Positions 32,263 to 41,049 of a stretch of 64,000 nucleotides of DNA are shown one piece after another. A program made the position numbers and the translations under genes. This stretch comes from Bacillota bacterium (GTDB lineage Bacteria; Bacillota; Clostridia; Christensenellales; SZUA-584), in the NCBI GenBank assembly GCA_023459495.1, contig JAEWTL010000013.1, positions 186,001 to 250,000 on the forward strand, in the 5' to 3' direction. Under the pieces are notes generated by a model. It was not told the origin of the DNA. It saw only the letters and a list, made by a program, of their open reading frames with translations, and did not search any database. Numbering within the stretch: the stretch's first letter is position 1; each line of letters begins with the position of its first letter.

Positions 32263-32967
32263 ATGTACAGCCACATACTCTTTGACGCGGACAACACGCT
32301 GCTCGATTTCAGCAAGGCGGAGCGCAGCGCCTTTATACTCACGATGCAAGACCATTCCCTGCCGTGGGACGAGGCGCTTTTAAACCAGTACATCGAAATT
32401 AACATCAGCCTGTGGCAGGAGTTTGAACGCGGCCTGATCGACAAAGAGACGGTGCAGCTGCGCCGGTTCGATATGCTGTTTGGTAGCGCTTCGGTATCCA
32501 GTGCGGATGTCAACCATACGTTCCAGCTGCACCTGTCGGCGCAGTCCGAACTCATGCCCGGCGCGCGGGAGGTGTGCGAGGCACTCAGCAGGCATACAGA
32601 GCTTGCCATCGTGACCAACGGCGTAGGCGCAACCCAGCGGCGGAAGATGAACCGCTCCGGGCTGCTGCCGTATTTCAGCCACCTGTTTATCTCCGAGGAC
32701 ATTGGTTACCCCAAGCCGGACCCGCGCTTCTTCGAACACGTCATGAGCGAATTGGGTCAACCCCATCCCGCTTCTGTGCTCATCATCGGGGACTCGCTCA
32801 CGTCCGACATTCAGGGCGGCATGAACGCCGGGGTGGCCACCTGCTGGTTCAACCTTCATCGCAAGCCCGTCCCAACCGACTACCGGATCGATTTCGTCAT
32901 TGAAGACCTGTATAGTCTGCTGGACATCGTGCCTTGTCCTGTGCGCATGGATGAAGCGGACCTGTAG
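32263..32967 (+). CDS. yjjG: YjjG-family noncanonical nucleotidase (HAD)
   Basis: 234 aa from the ATG at 32263 with CGGAGG upstream. The HAD motif I is FDADNTLLDF (Asp nucleophile in DxDxT), motif II TNG, motif III KPDPRFFEH with a Lys, and motif IV GDSLTSDIQGG. The length and motifs match YjjG/HAD-IA pyrimidine 5'-nucleotidases that clean up noncanonical nucleotides. The gene is followed by a strong terminator (32979-33010). A reading frame extension through the upstream repeat DNA is not supported. Confidence 0.88.
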   Translation: MYSHILFDADNTLLDFSKAERSAFILTMQDHSLPWDEALLNQYIEINISLWQEFERGLIDKETVQLRRFDMLFGSASVSSADVNHTFQLHLSAQSELMPGAREVCEALSRHTELAIVTNGVGATQRRKMNRSGLLPYFSHLFISEDIGYPKPDPRFFEHVMSELGQPHPASVLIIGDSLTSDIQGGMNAGVATCWFNLHRKPVPTDYRIDFVIEDLYSLLDIVPCPVRMDEADL

Positions 32968-32978
32968 AACGAGGTCTT

Positions 32979-33010
32979 GCCCTCCCATCTCTTCTGTGGA
33001 GGGCTTTTTT
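32979..33010 (+). terminator. Terminator of yjjG
   Basis: GCCCTCC (32979-32985) pairs with GGAGGGC (32998-33004), followed by TTTTTT. Confidence 0.92.
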
Positions 33011-33019
33011 ATTGGGTCA

Positions 33020-33062
33020 GTGACAATTCAGTCATGCAAAAAAGACCAAAAACGGGTATAAT
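33020..33062 (+). promoter_or_regulatory. Promoter region of the RR/HK operon with possible operator
   Basis: TATAAT at 33057-33062 with a weak -35. Upstream is a dyad TGAC-AATTCA-GTCA (33021-33034). The same GTGAC half-site recurs in front of the ABC transporter (34751-34779). Confidence 0.5.
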
Positions 33063-33072
33063 CGGTGACAAG

Positions 33073-33753
33073 ATGAAACAGATACTGCTCGTCGAAGACG
33101 ACAAAACCATCGTGATGGGGTTGGAATACACACTGAAGCAGGAAGGCTACGGCGTGACGGTCTGTCATACCGCCGCAGCAGCCATGCAGGCGCTTCAAGG
33201 CGCACGCTTCGACCTTGCGCTGCTCGACCTCTCCCTGCCCGACGGAAGCGGCTATGACATCTGCCGCGCCATCCGGGCGCAGGGTGATACACCAGTGGTG
33301 TTTTTGACGGCGTGCGATGAGGAGGTCAGCGTGGTGATGGGTCTTGATATGGGCGCTGACGACTATATCACCAAGCCGTTCCGCGTACGCGAGCTGCTTT
33401 CCCGGCTGCGCACCGTGCTGCGTCGCGCTGAAAAAGCGGGCGAGAACAGCGATGAGCTGCGCCTTGGGCCAATTGCCATCAACACAAAGCAGGCGCGGGT
33501 GACGCGCTCCGGCGAGGAGATCGTGCTGACCGCGCTCGAATACCGTCTGCTCTTAACGCTCGCAGCACACCCCGGACAGGTGCTGTCCCGCAGTCAGCTT
33601 TTGGAGGGCATCTGGGATATCGGCGGCGAGTTTGTAACGGACAACACCCTTTCAGTGTACATCAAGCGCCTGCGCGAAAAGCTGGGCGACGATCCGCAGA
33701 ATCCCAGGCTCATCCACACAGTGCGCGGGCTGGGCTACAGGGCGGGTGAGTGA
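33073..33753 (+). CDS. OmpR-family response regulator
   Basis: 226 aa from the ATG at 33073. Receiver domain: acidic pair DD at residues 9-10, phosphoacceptor D52 in LLDLSLPDG and lysine in ITKPFR near 101; C-terminal winged helix with ALEYRLLLTLAAHPGQVLSR and the wing GLGYRAG. It is followed 1 bp later by the histidine kinase gene and then an ABC ATPase/FtsX pair, as in Bce-like antimicrobial-peptide sensing systems, and probably controls that transporter. Confidence 0.94.
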   Translation: MKQILLVEDDKTIVMGLEYTLKQEGYGVTVCHTAAAAMQALQGARFDLALLDLSLPDGSGYDICRAIRAQGDTPVVFLTACDEEVSVVMGLDMGADDYITKPFRVRELLSRLRTVLRRAEKAGENSDELRLGPIAINTKQARVTRSGEEIVLTALEYRLLLTLAAHPGQVLSRSQLLEGIWDIGGEFVTDNTLSVYIKRLREKLGDDPQNPRLIHTVRGLGYRAGE

Positions 33754-33754
33754 C

Positions 33755-34744
33755 ATGCTGCGCAACCGCGAATTCCGCCGTTTCCTCATCGCGCTGCTTT
33801 TTGTGGGGGCCGCGCTGACCGCCGTGGGCTTCATCGTGTCAATCACCGCGGGCATCGCTGTAGCTACATGTTCCGTCATATTCATTGCGCTGTGCCTCGG
33901 CTATACGCACCAGCGTTATGTGCAGCTTCGCCGTTTGGCGGACTATTTAAAGCGCATCAATTCGGGCGACTACGCGCTGGATGTGCGTGACAACGCCGAG
34001 GGCGAGCTTTCCATCCTCAAAAACGAGATATACAAAGTCACTGTGGCGCTGCGTGAGCGGGGTGACATGCTGCAGCGCGAAAAAATTGCGCTTGCGGATG
34101 CGCTCTCCGACATCTCGCATCAGCTCAAAACGCCGCTCACCTCCATGCTGCTGATGACCGACCTGTTATGCGACGCGCAGCTGCCGGAGGAAAAGCGCCG
34201 CGCGTTCACCACGCGCATGCGGCTGCAGCTGGAGCGGCTGCAATGGCTCGTGTCCGCGCTGCTGAAAATGTCGCGGCTCGACGCGGGCACAGTAAAATTC
34301 CAGCCGCAACGCATCAGCGCCAAATCGCTCATCGACAGGGCGTGCGCGCCGCTGCTCATTCCTATGGAGCTAAAGAACCTCACGCTGCGTATCGAGGCAG
34401 GCGAGGCGACAGTCCTCTGCGACGAACACTGGACATGCGAAGCGCTGCTGAACATCGTAAAGAACTGCGTGGAGCATACGCCCGATGGCGGCGAGATTGC
34501 CATCCGCTGTGAGGATAACCCGCTGTTTACGCAGATCACCGTATCGGACACCGGGCCGGGCATCGACGAAGCCGATCTGCCTCACATCTTCACGCGCTTC
34601 TACCGTGGCAAAAACGCCGGGGAGGACAGCGTGGGCATCGGGCTGGCCATGGCCGCAGCCATCGTGCAGGGCCAGGGCGGCAGCATCGCTGCGCGCAGCA
34701 TTTCCGGCAGCGGCAGCACATTTTCGCTGCGGTTCCTAAAATGA
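33755..34744 (+). CDS. Sensor histidine kinase
   Basis: 329 aa from the ATG at 33755; a GTG 9 bp upstream is possible. Two N-terminal transmembrane helices (about residues 12-32 and 36-55) flank only a few extracellular residues, so it is an intramembrane-sensing type kinase. A HAMP-like linker leads to the H-box SDISHQLKTPLTSM, then N-box (VKNCVEHTPDGG), DTGPGID and GIGLAMA. This kind of kinase usually senses through its ABC transporter partner, here the genes at 34830 and 35510. Confidence 0.93.
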   Translation: MLRNREFRRFLIALLFVGAALTAVGFIVSITAGIAVATCSVIFIALCLGYTHQRYVQLRRLADYLKRINSGDYALDVRDNAEGELSILKNEIYKVTVALRERGDMLQREKIALADALSDISHQLKTPLTSMLLMTDLLCDAQLPEEKRRAFTTRMRLQLERLQWLVSALLKMSRLDAGTVKFQPQRISAKSLIDRACAPLLIPMELKNLTLRIEAGEATVLCDEHWTCEALLNIVKNCVEHTPDGGEIAIRCEDNPLFTQITVSDTGPGIDEADLPHIFTRFYRGKNAGEDSVGIGLAMAAAIVQGQGGSIAARSISGSGSTFSLRFLK

Positions 34745-34746
34745 CA

Positions 34747-34795
34747 AAACAGTCACTTCAAAATTCACTCACCTGTCACTTCCGCCGTGTATCAT
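34747..34795 (+). promoter_or_regulatory. Possible response-regulator boxes and promoter of the ABC genes
   Basis: AGTCAC (34751-34756), TCACTCAC (34765-34772) and TGTCAC (34774-34779) form repeated half-sites; TATCAT (34790-34795) is a possible -10. Assignment by pattern only. Confidence 0.4.
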
Positions 34796-34829
34796 GCAGG
34801 TATTACGATCAAGGAGCGTATTCGCAATT

Positions 34830-35513
34830 ATGGAAATCTTAAAAGTACAGAACCTGAGCAAGGTATACGGCAATGGCGAAGCGTCCGTAAAGGCGCTGGA
34901 TGACGTTTCTTTCAGCGTGGAAAAGGGCGAGTTCGTCGCCATCGTGGGAGCCTCGGGCTCCGGCAAATCGACGCTGCTGCACATCGTGGGCGGCGTGGAC
35001 ACCCCCACCTCCGGCAAGGTATTCGTAGACGGCACAGACATCTACGGCCTCGACGAAACAAAGCTCGCCATCTTCCGGCGGCGTCAGGTGGGCCTCATCT
35101 ACCAATTTTACAACCTCATTCCGGTGCTGGATGTGGAGGAGAACATCACGCTGCCGCTGTTGCTGGACGGCCGCAAGCCGGATAAAGCGCAGCTGGATGA
35201 GCTGCTTTCCCTGCTGGGCCTCACCGACAGGAGGCACCACCTGCCCAACCAGCTCTCCGGCGGGCAGCAGCAACGCGTATCCATCGGGCGCGCGCTCGTA
35301 TCCAGCCCGGCGCTGATGCTTGCCGACGAGCCTACCGGCAACCTCGACAGCCGCAACAGTGCGGATATCATGGCGCTGCTGCGCATGTCCAACAAGAAAT
35401 ACGGGCAGACGCTCATCCTGATCACGCACGATATGGATACCGCGCTGCAGGCTGACCGCATCATCGGTATCGAAGACGGCCGCATCGTCCGCGACGAGGT
35501 GCTGCGCAAATGA
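34830..35513 (+). CDS. ABC transporter ATP-binding protein, MacB/BceA type
   Basis: 227 aa from the ATG at 34830. Walker A is GASGSGKSTLL (about residue 37), the signature LSGGQQQRVSIGRAL, Walker B LMLADEPTGNLD and the H-loop ITHD follow. It ends in the four-base overlap ATGA with the FtsX-type permease gene. It drives the 885-residue permease, exporting or sensing an antimicrobial peptide or lipid, in the manner of Bce/Vex systems. The AAGGAG site is 13 bp before the ATG, longer than ideal. Confidence 0.94.
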   Translation: MEILKVQNLSKVYGNGEASVKALDDVSFSVEKGEFVAIVGASGSGKSTLLHIVGGVDTPTSGKVFVDGTDIYGLDETKLAIFRRRQVGLIYQFYNLIPVLDVEENITLPLLLDGRKPDKAQLDELLSLLGLTDRRHHLPNQLSGGQQQRVSIGRALVSSPALMLADEPTGNLDSRNSADIMALLRMSNKKYGQTLILITHDMDTALQADRIIGIEDGRIVRDEVLRK

Positions 35514-38167
35514 ACGTAATGAGATCCTTTACGCTGCGCAACCTGCGCCGCAACAAAAAACGCACGGTTGTCACGATCATCGGCGTCATCATTTCCGTCG
35601 CGATGATTACTGCCGCTTCCGCTCTCATGTCGTCTTTCATCAGCTTCATGCAGCGCAGCGCGATTGCGGATACCGGCAACTGGCACGCGGAATTTACGAA
35701 CATGTCCGTACAGAGCGCTCAGGCGCTTGCGCAGGACGACGCGGTGGACGACTCTGTGCTCTCCCGCACGGTCGGGTTTTCACCCATTGCGGGCTCAGAC
35801 GGCTACTCCAAGCAATATCTGTATCTGAGCGAGTATGACGCGCAGGGCTTCGACCAGATGTCAGTCCGGCTCAAAGAGGGCCGGCTGCCCGAAAAAGGCG
35901 GCGAGGTGCTGATCTCGGAAAACATCGCAAAGGGCAGTAACCTCGATTTCGCGGTGGGTGATACGCTCATGCTGACTGTGGGCAACATCATCTCCACTGA
36001 CGGCGTACCCCTGACGGGCAACGATTATCTGTCCGATACTTACGATATTGACGGCAACGTGATTGCCTCTCCCACCTTCGAGCCGACCGGCACGGTTTCG
36101 CTCATCATCGTGGGCGTGATGGAAACGCCGGGCTTCGAGGGCAGCTGGTCCGCGGGCTATGGCGTGCTGGGGTATCTGGACGCGTCCACGCTTTCTCCCA
36201 CCGACCGCGTGGATGTTTACGTTACGGTCCCGCACCTCTCTCGCGATATCTACAAAAACGTGGATGCGCTGCTGCTAAAATACGGCGACAGTGAAACAGG
36301 AGCGGCGATCAACGATGATCTGCTGCGCTACTACGGCGTGGTGGAATGGGATAACGTGTACTCCTTCCTGCAGGGCTTTATGCTCGTCATCATCCTCATC
36401 ATCGTGATCGCGTCCGTATCGCTGATCTACAACGCGTTTGCGATGTCGGTATCGGAGCGCGCGCGGCAGCTGGGGCTGCTGGCCAGCGTGGGTGCCACGC
36501 GGAGGCAGAAGCGCGCAAGCGTATACTTCGAAGGCCTGTTCGTGGGTGCGGTCGGCATCCCGGTCGGCATCGCCGCCGGACTGGGCGGGATCGGTGTGAC
36601 TCTGGCTGCCATCCAGCCGCTGATGGAAAGCTTCACCAGCGTGTCGGAAGTCAGGCTAACCCTCGTGGTACCGCTTTGGGCAATCGGCCTCGCGGTGCTG
36701 TTCTCGGTGTTGACGATCTGCATCTCCGTCTACCGGCCCGCACGCCGCGCATCGCGCATCTCCCCCATCGACGCGATCCGCCAGACGCAGGAGGTGCGCC
36801 TGACGCGCCGCAGCATAAAGACCAGCAAAATTACACGGGCCCTGTTTGGCTTCGAGGCGGAGATCGCGCTGAAGAATTTGAAGCGCAGCCGCAAGAAATA
36901 CCGCGCAACGGTGGTGTCGCTCGTGATCTCGCTCGTGTTGTTCCTTACGGTATCGGCCTATGCCAATATCACAGGCAACGTCACCGACGCCATGAACGAC
37001 GGTTACAACTACGATATCGCTGTGCAGTACAGTGGCCTTTCGGAAACGCAGGTCGATTATGCCAACTCGCGCATTGCTGCGTTGGAACCGGTAACCGGCT
37101 TTGCGGCGGAGTCGAAGCTCTACGGCAACACGCGCCTTGACGACAGCTTGGTCAGCGAGTACACCTTGGTGCGCGTCGCGCAGCCGGAGGGTCTGCCCGA
37201 AGGCCAGACAGCGCTGACTGTTGGGCTGGTGGGGTTGGACGCAGCCAGTTTCGAGGCCTATGCAAAATCCATAGGTGTCAGCGCCGCGGACTATGCCGAC
37301 CCGCAACAGCCCAGAGCCATTTTGATCAACTACGCCACCGACTACGATTACGTCGAGGGCAACAACGTTAAAAAGATTGCAGGCGACGTACTGAACCTGC
37401 GTCAGGGCGATAGCCTGACCTGGTACGCAGGCAGCTATGGAGAGTTGGAGACTGAGGGTACGTCCTTCACGCTCGGCGCGGTCACGCAGGAGCGCCCCAT
37501 GGGCATAATGACAGGCGACTTCTCGTCCGTAACGCTGGTGGTCCCTCAGGCCGCGTGGGACGCTGTTGTGGGCCGCCTTACCGATGAACAGCTTCAGCAG
37601 CTTTCAGAAAGCTATAGCATCTACCGCTACGCCTACATGACATCCGACGAGGACCAGCGGCTGGAAGCCCAGATCAATGAGCTTACGAAGAGCCTTCCCG
37701 CTTCCGGCTACTATATCCTTAACCTCAAGGATATGGCACGCAGCGAACGTAATATCAACACCTTCCTCGGCGTGTTCGTGTACGGCTTCATCACGCTCAT
37801 CAGCCTGATCTGTATCGCCAACATCATGAATACGGTGTCAACGAACATTGGCCTGAGGCGCCGGGAGCTTGCGATGCTGCGCTCCGTGGGCATGACCCCC
37901 AAGGGCTTCAACCGCATGATGCGCTTTGAGAGCATCTTCTACGGCCTTAAAGGGCTGCTGTGGGGCCTGCCGATCAGCCTGTTGATCGCGCTGCTGCTGT
38001 CCAGAATGCAGATGAACGTGCTCGGCATGAGCTTCTCCCTACCGTGGGTCAGCTACATCGTAGCCGTGTTCATGATCCTTGTGATCGTGCTCGCGTCCAT
38101 GGCGTACTCCACCCACCGCATCAAAAAAGAAAACATCATCGACGAACTGAAGCAGGAGACTTTTTAG
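35510..38167 (+). CDS. FtsX-family ABC permease (large, two FtsX units)
   Basis: 885 aa. An N-terminal helix (TVVTIIGVIISVAMITAASAL) is followed by a long extracellular domain (about 45-275), three helices of FtsX domain 1 (about 285-420), a second extracellular domain (about 470-730), and C-terminal FtsX domain 2 with LISLICIANIMNTV and LAMLRSVGMTPKGF. This layout is that of MacB-type/Bce-like exporters fused in one chain. It starts 4 bp inside the ATPase gene. The operon ends at a strong terminator. Confidence 0.93.
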   Translation: MNVMRSFTLRNLRRNKKRTVVTIIGVIISVAMITAASALMSSFISFMQRSAIADTGNWHAEFTNMSVQSAQALAQDDAVDDSVLSRTVGFSPIAGSDGYSKQYLYLSEYDAQGFDQMSVRLKEGRLPEKGGEVLISENIAKGSNLDFAVGDTLMLTVGNIISTDGVPLTGNDYLSDTYDIDGNVIASPTFEPTGTVSLIIVGVMETPGFEGSWSAGYGVLGYLDASTLSPTDRVDVYVTVPHLSRDIYKNVDALLLKYGDSETGAAINDDLLRYYGVVEWDNVYSFLQGFMLVIILIIVIASVSLIYNAFAMSVSERARQLGLLASVGATRRQKRASVYFEGLFVGAVGIPVGIAAGLGGIGVTLAAIQPLMESFTSVSEVRLTLVVPLWAIGLAVLFSVLTICISVYRPARRASRISPIDAIRQTQEVRLTRRSIKTSKITRALFGFEAEIALKNLKRSRKKYRATVVSLVISLVLFLTVSAYANITGNVTDAMNDGYNYDIAVQYSGLSETQVDYANSRIAALEPVTGFAAESKLYGNTRLDDSLVSEYTLVRVAQPEGLPEGQTALTVGLVGLDAASFEAYAKSIGVSAADYADPQQPRAILINYATDYDYVEGNNVKKIAGDVLNLRQGDSLTWYAGSYGELETEGTSFTLGAVTQERPMGIMTGDFSSVTLVVPQAAWDAVVGRLTDEQLQQLSESYSIYRYAYMTSDEDQRLEAQINELTKSLPASGYYILNLKDMARSERNINTFLGVFVYGFITLISLICIANIMNTVSTNIGLRRRELAMLRSVGMTPKGFNRMMRFESIFYGLKGLLWGLPISLLIALLLSRMQMNVLGMSFSLPWVSYIVAVFMILVIVLASMAYSTHRIKKENIIDELKQETF

Positions 38168-38200
38168 CAAACCGCATGCCCGGCAAAGCCGGGAACATCA

Positions 38201-38236
38201 AAGGCCGTGCAGAACATTATCTGTACGGCCTTTTTG
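38201..38236 (+). terminator. Terminator of the two-component/ABC operon
   Basis: AAGGCCGTGCAGA pairs with TCTGTACGGCCTT (38201-38232) and is followed by TTTT, 33 bp after the stop codon. Confidence 0.92.
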
Positions 38237-38336
38237 ATTGCACGTGTATTGCAGAAAGCGCCCAAGCCTTCCCCCCGAGAATAAATGACACTTTTCCTTT
38301 AGCGGGTCTTTAAACCTCGAGTATTAATGCAAACAG

Positions 38337-38714
38337 CTATTTGCGCCAGAAGGTTTTACAGCCCGCTTTATCCTGCATGTTAAACCGGATGATTTTCTCC
38401 AGCAAATCATAGTCCACCGGATTGTCCCACGGAATGCGGATCAGCTCCTTGCTGTGGCTATATCCGGCCTGAACAATCTCGTCGGAAAACCGGTTAATTC
38501 CGGCTTTTTCGGGTGCTACCGCCAGATGTGGCTTTGCTGTGCTGAAGCCAATGATGAACGTTCCGTGATCAGTGAACATCGGCTGATTCCATGCGATTTT
38601 GGGTGTCAAACCGGGGAACTGCCCGGCTACCCATTCAAGCACTTCTTTCGTCCGGTCCCGATGATGGGGATCGCCAATAGTCGCAAGGTAATCCGCAAAG
38701 ACATCCATACTCAT
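38337..38714 (-). CDS. DUF1801/iron-chaperone-like small protein
   Basis: 125 aa from the ATG at 38714 with GAGGGAG upstream. Blocks such as DVFADYLATI, KIAWNQPMFTDHGTFIIGF and SKELIRIPWDNPVDY match the YdhG/DUF1801 (frataxin-like fold) family. Family members have been proposed to bind iron; a role is not proven. The gene lies 27 bp after mtnA on the same strand and may be co-transcribed with it. Confidence 0.82.
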   Translation of the reverse strand: MSMDVFADYLATIGDPHHRDRTKEVLEWVAGQFPGLTPKIAWNQPMFTDHGTFIIGFSTAKPHLAVAPEKAGINRFSDEIVQAGYSHSKELIRIPWDNPVDYDLLEKIIRFNMQDKAGCKTFWRK

Positions 38715-38740
38715 TTTCAACTCCCTCATACGCCAAGAGC

Positions 38741-39778
38741 TTATCTCAGCATTTTGAATCCGGCCCCATAAGGCGGACGCACGATGCCCTTCTCCGTCAC
38801 GATAGCGGTGATCAGCTCCGCGGGCGTTACGTCAAAAGCGGGGTTGTATACCTTTACATCCACGGGCGCGGTATGCACGCCGCCAAACCCCCGCACCTCG
38901 TCCGCGCCGCGTTGCTCGATGGGAATGTCCGCACCGGAGGGGCAGGCCATATCGATGGTGGAAGTGGGTGCGGCAATATAGAAGGGAATACCGAAGTGTT
39001 TAGCCAGTATAGCCACGCCCATGGTGCCGATCTTATTGGCGGTATCGCCGTTTGCGGCCACACGGTCGCAGCCTGTGATGACCGCCTGAACTTTGCCCTG
39101 CGCCATCACCGAAGCCGCCATGTCGTCACAGATTAACGTCACATCAATACCCGCGCGGTGCAGCTCGAACGCAGTCAAGCGCGCGCCCTGCAGCAAAGGC
39201 CGTGTCTCGTCCGCGTATACGCGGATGTGCATTCCGCGCTCCTGAGCGAGGTAGAACGGAGAGAGCGCCGTGCCGTAGCGCGTGGTGGCAAGGCTGCCCG
39301 CGTTGCAGTGCGTCAGCACACCATCGCCATCCTTCAGCAGGCTCAGCAGGTTTTCGCCCAAAGCGCGATTCGCGTTAACGTCCTCGTCCTCAATGCGCCG
39401 TGCCTCCGCTTCCAGCGCCGCGATAGCAGCCTGCGCACCCTGACTTGCGGTTTCCGCTGCCACACGCTTCATGCGCTCCAGCGCCCAGAACAGATTGACC
39501 GCCGTGGGCCGGGAAGCCGCAAGCGCCGCCCCATCACGCTCCAGAGCAGCCATAAAGGCCTCCGGCTGAAGCGCCGCCGCACGGTGCGCCGAGACGCAAA
39601 CAGCGTACGCCGCAGCCACGCCGATGGCCGGTGCGCCACGCACCCGCAGCATCTTGATCGCCTCTACGGCCTGCTCCACTCCGTTCACATCGATATAAAC
39701 CATCTCTCCCGGCAGCCGCGTCTGGTCGAGCAGCCGCAGTACTCCGGGCCGGTATTCCAACGTTTTAAGTGTTTCCAT
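38741..39778 (-). CDS. mtnA: S-methyl-5-thioribose-1-phosphate isomerase
   Basis: 345 aa. The family blocks are complete: RVRGAPAIGVAAAY, GVLTHCNAGSLATTRYGTALS with the catalytic cysteine, ADETRPLLQGARLTAFEL, and GCDRVAANGDTANKIGT with the catalytic aspartate. It converts methylthioribose-1-phosphate to methylthioribulose-1-phosphate in methionine salvage (or acts on 5-deoxyribose-phosphate in the related route). No mtnK or downstream mtn genes are nearby, so the rest of the pathway is elsewhere or absent. A CAGGAGG site is 5 bp before the ATG. Confidence 0.95.
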   Translation of the reverse strand: METLKTLEYRPGVLRLLDQTRLPGEMVYIDVNGVEQAVEAIKMLRVRGAPAIGVAAAYAVCVSAHRAAALQPEAFMAALERDGAALAASRPTAVNLFWALERMKRVAAETASQGAQAAIAALEAEARRIEDEDVNANRALGENLLSLLKDGDGVLTHCNAGSLATTRYGTALSPFYLAQERGMHIRVYADETRPLLQGARLTAFELHRAGIDVTLICDDMAASVMAQGKVQAVITGCDRVAANGDTANKIGTMGVAILAKHFGIPFYIAAPTSTIDMACPSGADIPIEQRGADEVRGFGGVHTAPVDVKVYNPAFDVTPAELITAIVTEKGIVRPPYGAGFKMLR

Positions 39779-39854
39779 CCTTGCCTCCTGTCCAAGCGCT
39801 GAAGATTCGGGCGTGATTCGTATACAAAAAGCAACATACTCCGTCTACCTCGCC

Positions 39855-39884
39855 TTGACAACGCTCCGCGGCACACGGTATATT
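39855..39884 (+). promoter_or_regulatory. Promoter of the GNAT gene at 39918
   Basis: TTGACA (39855-39860), 18 bp, TATATT (39879-39884). Confidence 0.8.
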
Positions 39885-39917
39885 GTTTCCATTAATCTAT
39901 CGTTCAAGGGGTCTGCC

Positions 39918-40415
39918 ATGACAATCCGTGACGCGTTGCCGGACGACCTGTCCGAAATCGTCCGCATTATGAATCACTACCGGGCGCATACCACATATAT
40001 CTGGGACCGTAGGCCGGTGCGCCGCACCGCGATGGCTGGATGGCTGCGAGACCATACCGCCCTGCCTTACTGCGCGATCGTTGCGGAGGAAGACGGCGTC
40101 ATATTGGGCTACGCTTCGCTATCCCGTTTCCGCCCGCATTCTGGCTACGCCCAAACCGCCGAAGACAGCATTTACCTCGCGCCCGGACATGAGCACGGAG
40201 GCGTGGGCACTGCACTCATGCAGGCGCTGCTCGCCCGCGCGAAGCAGAACGGGCTGCGCGTCGTCACGGCATGGATCGACAGCCGCAACACGGGCTCCGT
40301 CTGCTTTCACGAGAAGCTGGGCTTTACCCATGTGGGCGTAATGCAAAATGTGGGCGTCATTGACGGCACGCCCGCCAGCGTGGTCATCATGCAAATCGAG
40401 TTCAGGGACTTCTGA
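39918..40415 (+). CDS. GNAT acetyltransferase, phosphinothricin-acetyltransferase type
   Basis: 165 aa from the ATG at 39918 with CAAGGGG upstream. The start IRDALPDDLSEIVRIMNHY and the later EDSIYLAPGHEHGGVGTALMQALL and NTGSVCFHEKLGFTHVGV blocks are those of the Pat/Bar-like GNAT group. The gene has its own consensus promoter. Members can detoxify phosphinothricin or methionine sulfoximine, but most genomic copies have other, unknown substrates. Ends just before the palindromic repeat. Confidence 0.88.
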   Translation: MTIRDALPDDLSEIVRIMNHYRAHTTYIWDRRPVRRTAMAGWLRDHTALPYCAIVAEEDGVILGYASLSRFRPHSGYAQTAEDSIYLAPGHEHGGVGTALMQALLARAKQNGLRVVTAWIDSRNTGSVCFHEKLGFTHVGVMQNVGVIDGTPASVVIMQIEFRDF

Positions 40416-40428
40416 TTCAATGAGGTGT

Positions 40429-40531
40429 GCTGGATTGGCAAGATGGTTTTGCGTCAGGTAAGGAACAGAGCGAAGGAATAGCAGCGCTATTTCAAGGTTC
40501 TGTGACGCAGCATGACACAAAATCCAGCTGT
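40429..40531. repeat. MITE-like long palindromic repeat
   Basis: GCTGGATT (near 40429) and AATCCAGC (near 40524) are the terminal arms. Inner paired segments are TGCGTCA (40450 region) with TGACGCA (40502 region), ACAGA with TCTGT, and the central palindrome AATAGCAGCGCTATT. Long imperfect hairpin of about 100 bp, non-coding. Confidence 0.75.
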
Positions 40532-40562
40532 CAGGACAGCATAGCGAATGAATCTGAGGTCC

Positions 40563-41048
40563 TTACATAAACCGCTCGAAGCGTTCGGCCTTGGCTTTGC
40601 AGATGGGGCAAACGCGTGGCGGGTTGTCCTTCGCACAGAGGTAACCGCACACACTGCAGCGATAAACCGGATAAGGCAGCGCCGAAGGCATCTCACCTGA
40701 GGCGCTTTTTGATTCCGTCTCCTGCTTTTTGCGCTGCTCCAGCGGCGGTCTGCGTTCCGGGGCCTGTTTGACCGGCTGATCCTTATCGACATACAGCGCA
40801 CAGAAGCACGCGCCGTACTCGGCAAGGTCGTCATCGCGGTATACGCATGGGCAGACGATATCAAGGTTGTCCTCCGGGCTGCCTTCGAACAACCTGCAGG
40901 GGCAGCTCTCCATGCCGTACCGGTCGGCGTTATCCAGCATGCCCGCCGCAAGGTCGGCCACGAACTCGTCGTCCGAGTTGAGCGTATAGCCGCCCGCCTC
41001 TGCGTCCTCCCGCAGCTGCTCGACGCGTTTCTTTACGCGTTCATCCAT
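40563..41048 (-). CDS. FTR-beta-like/rubredoxin fusion protein
   Basis: 161 aa from the ATG at 41048 with GGGGG upstream. The first domain carries SCPCRL, a later VCPCVY and GACFCALYV: the CPC...CPC...CxC pattern of the catalytic chain of ferredoxin-thioredoxin reductase, a 4Fe-4S cluster with a redox-active disulfide. After a charged linker follows a rubredoxin-like zinc/iron knuckle (YRCSVCGYLCAKD ... CPICKAK). It probably passes electrons to the glutaredoxin encoded 1 bp upstream (the genes overlap at the stop). The fusion of both domains is unusual in my experience. Confidence 0.83.
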   Translation of the reverse strand: MDERVKKRVEQLREDAEAGGYTLNSDDEFVADLAAGMLDNADRYGMESCPCRLFEGSPEDNLDIVCPCVYRDDDLAEYGACFCALYVDKDQPVKQAPERRPPLEQRKKQETESKSASGEMPSALPYPVYRCSVCGYLCAKDNPPRVCPICKAKAERFERFM

Positions 41049-41049
41049 G

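Noticed and set aside
40487..40951. A 154-residue minus-strand frame
   Set aside because: Overlaps the FTR/rubredoxin gene and the repeat; Arg/Cys/Ser-rich translation without domain sense.
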